A program made the translations under genes and the position numbers. Shown here piece after piece: positions 5,723-13,182 of a DNA stretch of 25,612 nt. The notes under the pieces were generated by a model. The model had not been told where the DNA came from and did no database searches. It saw only the letters and a list, made by a program, of their open reading frames with translations. The stretch spans positions 1 to 25,612 of the IMG/VR virus record IMGVR_UViG_3300042301_002658. One strand, given 5' to 3'. How positions within the stretch are numbered: position 1 is the stretch's first letter; every line of letters begins with the position of its first letter. The DNA is from a virus.

Positions 5723-5931
5723 ACCAAACGCAACAGCGCCTCCTTGCGGCCAATGAGGTTGCTGAGGGTTTTGAAGAGCCGGCCTCATGGCTGCCGCACG
5801 ACAAGTTGATTGAGTTCAAAAACACGAGGTTCGATTGGTGCTACGTGATCAATGAGCGGGCGGGCCGGGCAGCGCTCAGCCTCAACCGCACTGATGGCAG
5901 GCTGGTCGTTCTGGGGTCATTGCTTCAATGA
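5719..5931 (+). CDS. Hypothetical early phage protein, 70 aa
   Basis: I chose the GTG at 5719, which overlaps the previous stop (GTGA) and lies seven bases after GGGGAG; an ATG at 5713 would add two residues. The protein reads MNQTQQRLLAANEVAEGFEE, then ASWLPHDKLIEFKNTRFDW and CYVINERAGRAALSLNRTDG, ending RLVVLGSLLQ. It looks like a small alpha/beta protein with no membrane segment or metal motif. It is coupled to the next gene by ATGA. The family is not recognised. Confidence 0.6.
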   Translation: MNQTQQRLLAANEVAEGFEEPASWLPHDKLIEFKNTRFDWCYVINERAGRAALSLNRTDGRLVVLGSLLQ

Positions 5932-6080
5932 CGGTGCTTTGCAAGCCCGTGGGCCGTGGCAACTGGAGCCAGCTCAGCCTGCGCTACACCGGCCCGCAGA
6001 TGGCCCCGTTTGTCGTTCGGGTGGGCGAGCGGTTTGAATTGGCTGGCGTGACATGGCGCGTTGTCGCTGTGGCGCCTTGA
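5928..6080 (+). CDS. Small hypothetical phage protein, 50 aa
   Basis: A short frame with an ATGA overlap at its start. It encodes MTVLCKPVGRGNWSQLSLRY, TGPQMAPFVVRVGERFELA and GVTWRVVAVAP. The alternating hydrophobic pattern suggests a small all-beta fold (five or six short strands). Similar 45-50-residue proteins with a KPxGRGNW start and a W/RVV-V-P end are, as far as I recall, common just upstream of terminase genes in Burkholderiales prophages. It is the last gene of the early string; the terminase small subunit starts 21 bases later with its own ribosome site. Confidence 0.62.
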   Translation: MTVLCKPVGRGNWSQLSLRYTGPQMAPFVVRVGERFELAGVTWRVVAVAP

Positions 6081-6101
6081 TGGATGAGGGTAGGAGACAG
6101 C

Positions 6102-6557
6102 ATGCCAAAGGCAAAGCAATCAGCAAGCAGTGAGGGCCTGACGCCCAAGGAACAGATGTTCATTGCCGAGTACCTGATAGACGGTAACGGCACCCGTGCG
6201 GCGCTGGCCGCTGGCTACGTGGCAAGCAATGCGCGCAAGTCAGCATCTGAAGCGCTGAAGCGGCCACGCGTTCAAGCCGCTCTGAAGGCTGCCAAGGCCA
6301 AGCTGCTGAACAAGCTGGAGCTGTCGGCGGCGAAGGTGCTGGAGGATATCGAGCGGATCTCCAACAAAGCCGAGAGGGCCCGCGAGTTCAGTGCAGCGCT
6401 CAAGGGCAAGGAGTTGCTGGGCAAGCATCTGGCGCTGTTCACCGAGCGCCATGAGCTGACCGGCAAGAACGGCGGCCCGATTGAGACGAAGCGCAGCGCA
6501 GCCGAGTTCACCGACGACGAGTTGGCGCTGATCGCGGCAGGCAAGGCGGGGCAATGA
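6102..6557 (+). CDS. Terminase small subunit (Terminase_2-like)
   Basis: A 151-residue protein starting MPKAKQSASS, with TAGGAG upstream. GLTPKEQMFIAEYLIDGNGTRAALAAGY is the classic terminase small-subunit DNA-binding start. It is followed by a helix-turn-helix (NARKSASEALKRPRVQAAL), a helical oligomerisation region (LELSAAKVLEDIERISNKAERAREF) and an acidic C-terminal tail (AAEFTDDELALIAAGK). Such proteins form rings that recognise the packaging site and bring in the large subunit, whose gene follows with an ATGA overlap. In P22-like phages the packaging site lies within the small-subunit gene, but no such site could be marked here. Confidence 0.88.
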   Translation: MPKAKQSASSEGLTPKEQMFIAEYLIDGNGTRAALAAGYVASNARKSASEALKRPRVQAALKAAKAKLLNKLELSAAKVLEDIERISNKAERAREFSAALKGKELLGKHLALFTERHELTGKNGGPIETKRSAAEFTDDELALIAAGKAGQ

Positions 6558-8059
6558 GCTTGGCCCCAGAGCAGGCGGCGGCGATCTTGTTGGAGCGGCG
6601 CAAGGCTCGCATCGACTTGGTGACCTACGCAAGCCGGGTGCCGGTACCGGGCTCGCCATTGAACGAAGAGGAGAGCGCCTCGCGCATTCCGCTGATCGAA
6701 AGCCAACAGGCCGACCATCACCGGCTGATTCTTCGGGAGATGCAGCGGTGCATGCAGACGCCGCACGGCCGGCTGATGATCATGGCGCCGCCTGGCTCAG
6801 CCAAGAGCACCTATGCGACGGTTGTGGCGCCGTCTTGGTACCTGGGCAATCATCCAGACCGGCGGGTGATCCTGGCCAGCTACGGCGGCGACCTGGCGCG
6901 GCGGCATGGCCGGCGAACCCGCCAGTTGCTGCGCTCTGCTGAGTCCTCGGGAATCCTTCAGGCCACGATTGCTGACGACAGCCGCGCTGCTGACGAGTTC
7001 GGGCTGACGAATGGCAGTGAGTACATCGCGTGCGGGATCATGGCCGGGGTGACCGGTAACCGCGCCCACGGCATCGTGATTGATGACCCGATCAAGGGCC
7101 GAGAGGCGGCAGACAGCCAGATCATCAGAGACCGGACCTATGCAGCCTACGAGGATGACCTGCTCACGCGCTTGATTCCGGGCGGCTGGGTGGTGGTGAT
7201 TCAGACCCGATGGCATGAAGACGACCTGGCCGGGCGCATCCTCCCGTCAGATTGGGCGGGCGAGTCGGGCGACATCAAGTGCAGGGATGGCAACGTGTGG
7301 CGCGTGATGTGCTTGCAGGCTGAGTGCCAGACGCACACGGACCCGGTAGGGCGCTCGATTGGTGACATGCTTTGGCCGCAGTGGTTCGACCGGCGGCATT
7401 GGGATCAGTTCCGGCTGAACCGCCGCACATGGTCAAGCCTGTATCAGCAGCGGCCAGCGCCCGATGAGGGCATCTTGTTCCGCAAAGACGACATGGCCGG
7501 CTACGAGGTGGCGCCAGCAGGCCTGCGGATCATTGGCGCAAGTGATTACGCCGTGACGCCGGACGGTGGCGACTGGACCGAACATGGCGTGGCCGGTGTT
7601 GGAGCGGACGGCTCTGTCTACGTGCTGGACTGGTGGCGCGGGCAAGTTGGCCCCGAGGTCTGGATAGAGCGGCAGATCGACATGATTGCCCGCTGGAGCC
7701 CGCTGGCTTGGTTTGGCGAGGCTGGGCCGATCAGGCGGGCGACCGAGGGCACGCTGCGGCGGCGCATGACGGAGCGGGAGGCGCCGTGCCGCATGGAGTG
7801 GCTGCCATCGATCACCGACAAGGCCACACGCGCGCAGCCGATCATTGCAACGGCTGGCATGGGCCGGCTGTTCTGGCCCAAGGCCGCATGGGTGCCAGAG
7901 CTGCAGCGGCAGTGCTTGGTGTTCCCTGCTGGGCAGCCGGATGATGGCGTGGACACGCTCTCCCTGCTCGGGCGCGGGGCGCAGACGCTGGGCAGGCCGC
8001 GCGGTGCGGTTTCCAGCGCAGACCCGCTGCCTATGGTCAGCCCGTTCGCTCGCCGCTAA
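6554..8059 (+). CDS. terL: Terminase large subunit
   Basis: A 501-residue packaging motor. Walker A is APPGSAKST at 78-86. Walker B is GIVIDD at 173-178. The coupling motif TRWHEDDLAGRIL is at 218-230. The nuclease domain starts near residue 325 with GASDYAVTPDGGDWTEHGV, whose Asp331 is the first catalytic acid. The ATPase pumps DNA into the prohead through the portal and the RNase H-like nuclease cuts the concatemer. It is translationally coupled to the small subunit (ATGA). Its stop codon overlaps a TAAACT promoter-like box at 8057. The length and all motifs are those of an intact enzyme. Confidence 0.93.
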   Translation: MSLAPEQAAAILLERRKARIDLVTYASRVPVPGSPLNEEESASRIPLIESQQADHHRLILREMQRCMQTPHGRLMIMAPPGSAKSTYATVVAPSWYLGNHPDRRVILASYGGDLARRHGRRTRQLLRSAESSGILQATIADDSRAADEFGLTNGSEYIACGIMAGVTGNRAHGIVIDDPIKGREAADSQIIRDRTYAAYEDDLLTRLIPGGWVVVIQTRWHEDDLAGRILPSDWAGESGDIKCRDGNVWRVMCLQAECQTHTDPVGRSIGDMLWPQWFDRRHWDQFRLNRRTWSSLYQQRPAPDEGILFRKDDMAGYEVAPAGLRIIGASDYAVTPDGGDWTEHGVAGVGADGSVYVLDWWRGQVGPEVWIERQIDMIARWSPLAWFGEAGPIRRATEGTLRRRMTEREAPCRMEWLPSITDKATRAQPIIATAGMGRLFWPKAAWVPELQRQCLVFPAGQPDDGVDTLSLLGRGAQTLGRPRGAVSSADPLPMVSPFARR

Positions 8060-8175
8060 ACTGCGCGCATCGTTCGATTGAGGCCCTTTGCGCCTCGGTC
8101 CGCTGAGTAGATGCGCCGCCAGCAGCGCCCTACGCGAGCCCCACGCGGCCCGCCAGCTACTCAGGACAGGGCGCC
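8057..8175 (+). promoter_or_regulatory. Structured leader with repeated 29-nt element (copy A)
   Basis: A 116-base gap holding, in order, a TAAACT -10-like box (8057-8062) followed by GCGCGCATC, a small hairpin GAGGC/GCCTC (8080-8096), and a 29-nt element at 8097-8125 that recurs at 20294-20322 with 25 of 29 bases identical. CTGAGTAG (8103-8110) can pair with CTACTCAG (8157-8164), enclosing the element in a larger stem. The -35 is weak (TGGTCA). The repeat and pairings are seen directly; a role in transcribing or translating the genes after terminase is inferred. Confidence 0.5.
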
Positions 8176-8679
8176 ATGCCGACGATCAACCCCAACAGCT
8201 CGCAGACCGTGAGGCTTGCCGCAGGAAGCCGCTTGCGCTTCGTGGCCAGTGGTTCCGGCGCTGCAATCCTTGGCCCAGGCCCTGGCGCCGGCCAGAGCTT
8301 TAGCCTCGGCACCGGCGACACGGTTATCGGGCCGTTCACCTCAGACCGAGACATCTACATCAGCGCGGTGCTTGCCTTGCAGTACACGGTGATGTCCCTC
8401 GCATCGGACCGATACAACGAAGACGGGTCCATTGAGGCGGCGACGGACAGTAGCGGCGCAAGCCTGACCGGAGAAGAAGGATTGACCCTCTCACTTGGCG
8501 GCTCTCTTGGCCTTTCTGGTGTCACCTATGACGGCTCAAACCGCGTGGTCGGGTTCGCTCTGCGGGGGATCACCTACACCGTCGCATACACCTCCACAAC
8601 CATCACGATCACCGGCAGCAACGGGTTTTCGCGGGTTGTGACGCTTGATGGCTCCAGCCGCGTGATTGGGGTGAGCTGA
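8176..8679 (+). CDS. Hypothetical virion-associated beta-rich protein, 167 aa
   Basis: Starts MPTINPNSSQTVRLAAGSRLRFVASGSG after the structured leader; the ribosome site is poor. The first 75 residues form a beta-rich module (SGSGAAILGPGPGAGQSFSLG, DTVIGPFTSDRDIYISAV). The rest contains a repeated strand pattern, GVTYDGSNRVVGFALRG and VVTLDGSSRVIGVS, that resembles short tail or fibre repeats. The composition (Ser/Gly/Thr-rich, no Cys) is that of a secreted or virion surface protein, though no signal peptide is present. The next ATG follows after one base. It could be a small partner of the SGNH protein or a decoration protein. No family recognised. Confidence 0.62.
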   Translation: MPTINPNSSQTVRLAAGSRLRFVASGSGAAILGPGPGAGQSFSLGTGDTVIGPFTSDRDIYISAVLALQYTVMSLASDRYNEDGSIEAATDSSGASLTGEEGLTLSLGGSLGLSGVTYDGSNRVVGFALRGITYTVAYTSTTITITGSNGFSRVVTLDGSSRVIGVS

Positions 8680-8680
8680 G

Positions 8681-11017
8681 ATGCCGGCCACCGTCATTGC
8701 AACTCAGAAGGTCGCCGGGGCGTCGGGCGGAACCACCCCAGCGTTTAACAGCACGGGCGCGAACTGCATTGCGGTTTGGCTGGCATATGGTGGCACGCCA
8801 ACAGTCACCGACAACCAGGGCAACACCTACACGGCAGGGGCTGCAAGCACCAACACAGTAGCGGGGCGGTGGTACTACTGTCTAAACGCTACGGTCAATG
8901 CAAGCCACACCGTCACCATTGGCGGCGGTTCTGTTGTCGCGTCTTGCGTGGTTTATGCACTGGCCGGCATTGCTACCACTGCGGCCTATAGCTCACCCGG
9001 TGGCACTTCCTTCAGTGGCGCAACTTCTGATGCGTTTGGCGTCGATGTAACGCCCCCGGAGAATGATTGCATCGTTTTGTTTGGCCTGGGCGTCGAAACC
9101 CCAACAATCAGTGGTGTAGCGGGGGCGAATGGCTGGACAGTTGACCAGTGGACTAGTGGCGTCGGCGGCACCTATTACGGCTCCATAGTCGCCCGCAAGA
9201 TTCAAACGACTGTTGCCACAGTGCCGGCTGCGGAAACGCTTGCGACATGGACTGGCCCGGTCGGCGGCGTCAACGTCTGCGCCATCTTCAAGAGCCAGCC
9301 CGCAGGCGGTGGCCTGACCATCTCGACTCCCGTAAGGTTCGAGATGCACCAGCGCAGCGGCACGACCGGCAGCATTCAAATTTCAGGCTCTGTCACCGGC
9401 TCGACCGAAGACATTGAAGCAAGCTTTAACGGCGGCGCTTACGTCACCATCGCCACGGCTGTTGCCCCCGGGCCATTCAGCGGCACGTTGACCGGCCAAG
9501 CACAGGGGCAGGGCACGCTCACAGTGCGCAAACGAGTCACCATCGCGGAATCGGCCACAGTGCTGGATGTCGGCATCGGTGATATGTTGGTAGTCGGTGG
9601 CGATTCAATCAGTGACGGACGGGGCACAAACCCGCAGGCATACACGCACGGCTCCCTGAAAGCTACGCGCTTTGTCTCTGGCGCTTGGTCTGAGTTGATT
9701 GAATCAGGCGCAAACACCGGCAGTCATTGGCCCATCCTTGCCACGCGCATCATGGCCGACCAGGGTGTGCCCGTTGCGTTCATCCGCACTGGCGTGGGTA
9801 GCACTGACGTAAGCGGCAGCAACAACCAGTGGGCCAAGCCGAACTCTGCCTATTCGGGCATGACCACGGCGGCGACGAACTCGACCGCAGCGAGCGTGCG
9901 CGGCGTGCTGATGCACCTCGGGCCAAACGCAGTCGTGAACGCCAGCACGATCAGCAAGGCGACTTACAACGCGGCAATCGACACCCTGGCAAGCAATCTG
10001 GGCGCCGACATCGCGGGCGCGCCGAAGCTGCACCTTGGCATCTTTGGCGAAGTCAGCACCGGCTCACCTCCTGACCGTGTTGCAGCGTTGAACAACCTGC
10101 GCGGCGCAATCTTGGAAGCGCATGGCGACAACGCCAACGTGTTGCCCGGCCCTGTGCTGATTGAGCTGGACTACACCGATGGGGTTCACCCACTGAGCGA
10201 CACGCAATTGCAAGCGGTGGCGAACCGCTGGTGGATTGCGCTCAAGCAATCGCTCTATGCGGGCAGCGGTGGGCGCGGTCCTCGGCTTTCCTCGGCAACG
10301 TGGAACGCAGGCCGCAATCAGCTTACGGTCACGTTTGACCGTGCCTTGAAGACGGGCCGCACGCACGACTTGCAGCCTTGGGCCATCAGCGACAACGGTA
10401 GCGCGATGACGGTCAGCAGCATCGCCTACGGTGGCGCGGCGACACAGCTAGTCATCACCACCAGCGCGGCGGCGGTTGGCCCAGCCGGAACGACCACGTT
10501 TACGTTCGCGGGTGGTGACACTGCTGTCGGGCGCGTGGTGCCCACCTCTGACGACATCACGCTTCCTGGCGGCGCTGGCGTTACGCAGATTCCAGCGGAG
10601 CCGATCTATACGGCAGCCGTGGGTGAGGCTGGATCTCCGGCAGTCACCACGAACCCGAGCAATCAGACTGTCACCGCAGGCAATACAGCCACCTTCACGG
10701 CAGCAGCTACCGGCACGCCAACTCCTACGATCGCATGGGAGCGCAGCACGAACGGCGGCGGAGCTTGGTCACCCATCGGCGGCGCCACCAGCGCCAGCTA
10801 CACCACGCCAGCGACGACCGTAACCGGCGGCAGCGCCAACAACGCAGACCAGTACCGCGCTGTTTTCACGAACACCAATGGCACAGCTACGACATCGGCA
10901 GCGGTGCTGACCGTGAATGCGTCGGCCCCTCCGCCTCCACCACCGCCCCCAAGCGGCTCTGCAAGCGCGCCAATCATTGGCATTACCGCTGCTGGGCAAT
11001 TGGTCGTTTTGATCTAA
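8681..11017 (+). CDS. Large SGNH/GDSL-type hydrolase with beta and Ig-like domains (putative carbohydrate esterase)
   Basis: A 778-residue protein. Residues 1-205 form a Ser/Thr/Gly-rich beta domain. Residues about 213-295 (TPVRFEMHQRSG to GQGTLTVRKRV) resemble the beta-sandwich preceding sialate-O-acetylesterase-like domains. The SGNH core follows: MLVVGGDSISDGRG with Ser309, HLGPN with Gly414 and Asn416, and DGVHPLSD with Asp500 and His503 (catalytic pair). Residues 525-640 are beta-rich. Residues 645-745 are an Ig-like domain (TTNPSNQTVTAGNTATF), then a run of eight prolines and a short hydrophobic end. Such enzymes remove acyl groups from glycans; a virion protein acting on host surface polysaccharide is plausible. 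It is oddly placed between terminase and portal. The exact substrate is unknown. Confidence 0.72.
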   Translation: MPATVIATQKVAGASGGTTPAFNSTGANCIAVWLAYGGTPTVTDNQGNTYTAGAASTNTVAGRWYYCLNATVNASHTVTIGGGSVVASCVVYALAGIATTAAYSSPGGTSFSGATSDAFGVDVTPPENDCIVLFGLGVETPTISGVAGANGWTVDQWTSGVGGTYYGSIVARKIQTTVATVPAAETLATWTGPVGGVNVCAIFKSQPAGGGLTISTPVRFEMHQRSGTTGSIQISGSVTGSTEDIEASFNGGAYVTIATAVAPGPFSGTLTGQAQGQGTLTVRKRVTIAESATVLDVGIGDMLVVGGDSISDGRGTNPQAYTHGSLKATRFVSGAWSELIESGANTGSHWPILATRIMADQGVPVAFIRTGVGSTDVSGSNNQWAKPNSAYSGMTTAATNSTAASVRGVLMHLGPNAVVNASTISKATYNAAIDTLASNLGADIAGAPKLHLGIFGEVSTGSPPDRVAALNNLRGAILEAHGDNANVLPGPVLIELDYTDGVHPLSDTQLQAVANRWWIALKQSLYAGSGGRGPRLSSATWNAGRNQLTVTFDRALKTGRTHDLQPWAISDNGSAMTVSSIAYGGAATQLVITTSAAAVGPAGTTTFTFAGGDTAVGRVVPTSDDITLPGGAGVTQIPAEPIYTAAVGEAGSPAVTTNPSNQTVTAGNTATFTAAATGTPTPTIAWERSTNGGGAWSPIGGATSASYTTPATTVTGGSANNADQYRAVFTNTNGTATTSAAVLTVNASAPPPPPPPPSGSASAPIIGITAAGQLVVLI

Positions 11018-11026
11018 CTGAGCGCC

Positions 11027-13081
11027 ATGACCAAACCCAAAGCCCAACGCCTCGCCGAGCTGCATTCCGCAGCGCTCACCGAGTTCGACGAGATTCAGGC
11101 CGCTGTGCGCGAGGAGCGCATGCAGTGCCTAGAGGACCGGCGCTTCTACTCAATTGCAGGGGCCCAATGGGAAGGGCCGCTGGGTGAAGCCTTCGAGAAC
11201 AAGCCCCGGCTGGAGTTCAACAAGGTGCACTTGGCGGTGATTCGCATCGTCAACGAGTACCGCAACAACCGCATCACCGTCGATTTCCAGCCGCGCGACG
11301 GCCAGACCGACGACCGCCTGGCCGATGTGTGCGACGGGCTCTATCGGGCCGATGAGCAGCGCAGCACGGCGAATGAGGCCTATGACACCGCGTTCGAAGA
11401 GGGCGCGGCCGGTGGCATTGGGGCATGGCGCCTGCGGGCATGCTATGAGGATGAAGACGACGACGACGACCAGCGCCAGCGGATCGAGATTGAACCGATC
11501 TTTGACGCTGATTCGACCGTGTTCTTTGACCTGGGCGCCAAGCGCCAAGACAAGGCCGACGCCAAGCGCTGCTATGTGCTGACGCCCTACACGCACGCAG
11601 CCTACAAAGAGGAGTTCGGCGACGACCCGACGACCTGGCCCAAGGAGATTCAGCGCACCCAGTTCGACTGGTGCACCGCTGACCTGGTGTGGGTGTGCAA
11701 GCGCTACAGCGTGGAAGAGGTCACGGAGCTGGTGATCTCGTTCCAAGGCCTTGACCCCGACGCCAAGCCGATGAAGGTCAAGCAGTCGGAGCTGGATGCT
11801 GATCCGGACATGCTGGACGAGCTGATGGCCACGGGATTCCGCGAAGTCGGTCGCAAGCGGGTCAAGCGCCGCGCTGTGTTCTGCCACATCCTGAGCGGTG
11901 GCAAGGTTCTGGAAGAGTGCGGGCGCATCCCCGGCAAGCACATCCCCATCGTGATGTTCTTCGGCAAGCGCTGGGTCATTGATGGGGTGGAGCGCTGCAT
12001 GGGCCATGTGCGCTTGGCGAAGGATGCGCAGCGCCTGCAGAACCTGCTGATGTCGTGGCTGGCCGAGATGGCGGCCCGGTTCGACGTCGAGAAGCCCATC
12101 CTCACGCCTGAGCAGATCGCGGGGCATGCGGTGATGTGGGCAGAAGACACGGTCAAGAAATACCCGTACTTGCTCATCAACCCGGTGACCGACGAAAACG
12201 GGCAGCGCATGCCCGCGGGGCCGGTGGCGTACACCAAGGCTCCAACGCTGCCGCCGGCAATGGCTGCTCTCGCGCAGCTCGCGGAGCAGGCCTTGCAAGA
12301 CTTGTTGGGCAATCAGCAGGCCGGCGAGCAGTTGCAGCCGAACATGAGCGGCAAGGCCGTGGAGCTGATTCAGAACCGTCTGGACATGCAGGTGTTTATC
12401 TACATGAGCAACTTGGCCAAGAGCATGAAGCGCTCGGGCGAGATTTGGCTGTCCATGATGCGCGATCTGGTGGTTGAGCCAGAGCGCCGCATGAAGACGG
12501 TCAGCTCAAGCGGCGAGGCCGGGTCCGTGGTGGTTAATCGCCCGAGCTATGACCCCGAGACGGCCTCCGAGGTGGTCGAGAACGATCTGAGCAAGGCGAC
12601 CTTCGAAGTTGCGGTTGATGTGGGCCCGAGCAGCTCCAGCCGCCGCGCCGCGACCGTACGGGCGCTAACCGGAATGATGCAACTCACGCAAGACCCGGAG
12701 ACGCTGGCCGTGCTGAGCGGGCTGGCCATGATGAACATGGAGGGCGAGGGCATCGCGGATGCGCGCACCTACTACCGCCGCAAGATGGTTCGCATGGGCG
12801 TCATCAAGCCGACCGACGAAGAGAAGGCAGAAATAACCGCCGAACAGCAGAACGCGCCGCCTGACCCGCAGAGCCAGTACCTGATGGCCGCCGCTGAGCA
12901 GGCCCAAGCCGATGCGGCGAAGAAGCGGGCCGACACGGTGCAGTCCATCGCAAGCGCTGACCTCAAACGGGCCCAAGCCAGCAAGACCCTTGCCGAAACC
13001 GAGGGCGCGGCGGGGGATCGAATGATCGCAACCGCTCAGGCGCTGCATTCAATGCTCAGAATGCCATCAGGTGCGCAATGA
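11027..13081 (+). CDS. Portal protein, P22 gp1-like
   Basis: A 684-residue protein (P22 gp1 has 725). The N-terminal region matches P22-type portals: FYSIAGAQWEG, RLEFNKVHLAVIRIVNEYRNN, VDFQPRDGQTDDRLADV, and an AFEEGAAGGIGAWRLRACYEDEDDDDD strand with a long acidic run. The body includes PIVMFFGKRWVIDG and SWLAEMAARFDVEKPILTPEQIAG. The last 90 residues are an Ala/Gln/Lys-rich helix (YLMAAAEQAQADAAKKRADT), corresponding to the barrel of P22-like portals. It forms the dodecameric DNA channel at one vertex and docks terminase during packaging and gp4-like adaptors later. It starts 10 bases after the SGNH gene with only a weak ribosome site. Confidence 0.92.
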   Translation: MTKPKAQRLAELHSAALTEFDEIQAAVREERMQCLEDRRFYSIAGAQWEGPLGEAFENKPRLEFNKVHLAVIRIVNEYRNNRITVDFQPRDGQTDDRLADVCDGLYRADEQRSTANEAYDTAFEEGAAGGIGAWRLRACYEDEDDDDDQRQRIEIEPIFDADSTVFFDLGAKRQDKADAKRCYVLTPYTHAAYKEEFGDDPTTWPKEIQRTQFDWCTADLVWVCKRYSVEEVTELVISFQGLDPDAKPMKVKQSELDADPDMLDELMATGFREVGRKRVKRRAVFCHILSGGKVLEECGRIPGKHIPIVMFFGKRWVIDGVERCMGHVRLAKDAQRLQNLLMSWLAEMAARFDVEKPILTPEQIAGHAVMWAEDTVKKYPYLLINPVTDENGQRMPAGPVAYTKAPTLPPAMAALAQLAEQALQDLLGNQQAGEQLQPNMSGKAVELIQNRLDMQVFIYMSNLAKSMKRSGEIWLSMMRDLVVEPERRMKTVSSSGEAGSVVVNRPSYDPETASEVVENDLSKATFEVAVDVGPSSSSRRAATVRALTGMMQLTQDPETLAVLSGLAMMNMEGEGIADARTYYRRKMVRMGVIKPTDEEKAEITAEQQNAPPDPQSQYLMAAAEQAQADAAKKRADTVQSIASADLKRAQASKTLAETEGAAGDRMIATAQALHSMLRMPSGAQ

Positions 13082-13114
13082 TGAAGCGCGCAATGGTTGT
13101 TTGGAGCTTCAAAG

Positions 13115-13144
13115 TTGCTTGAAATAGGTGTTTGTCGCTACGAT
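13115..13144 (+). promoter_or_regulatory. Possible promoter upstream of scaffold gene
   Basis: The 101-base gap between portal and scaffold is less GC-rich than its surroundings. It contains TTGCTT (13115-13120), an 18-base spacer and TACGAT (13139-13144). The downstream CTACGATTGAGCC resembles the CTACAATGCGCGCC box at 20260. Transcription from here would give scaffold and coat an extra supply independent of the long operon. Evidence is sequence similarity only. Confidence 0.35.
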
Positions 13145-13182
13145 TGAGCCTACACAAGCCGCAATACGCCGAAAGTCCACAC

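Noticed and set aside
8080-8096. Hairpin after the large terminase gene as a terminator
   Set aside because: The stem is only 5 bp and has no T-run. It is better seen as part of the repeated leader.
10924-10956. Polyproline-coding run as a frameshift or recombination site
   Set aside because: The run of proline codons (mostly CCN with mixed third bases) keeps the reading frame and ends in a normal C-terminus; no slippery sequence is evident.
11150-12298. 382-codon minus-strand frame opposite the portal gene
   Set aside because: The portal motifs are on the plus strand. This frame has no plausible start context and a shadow-like composition.
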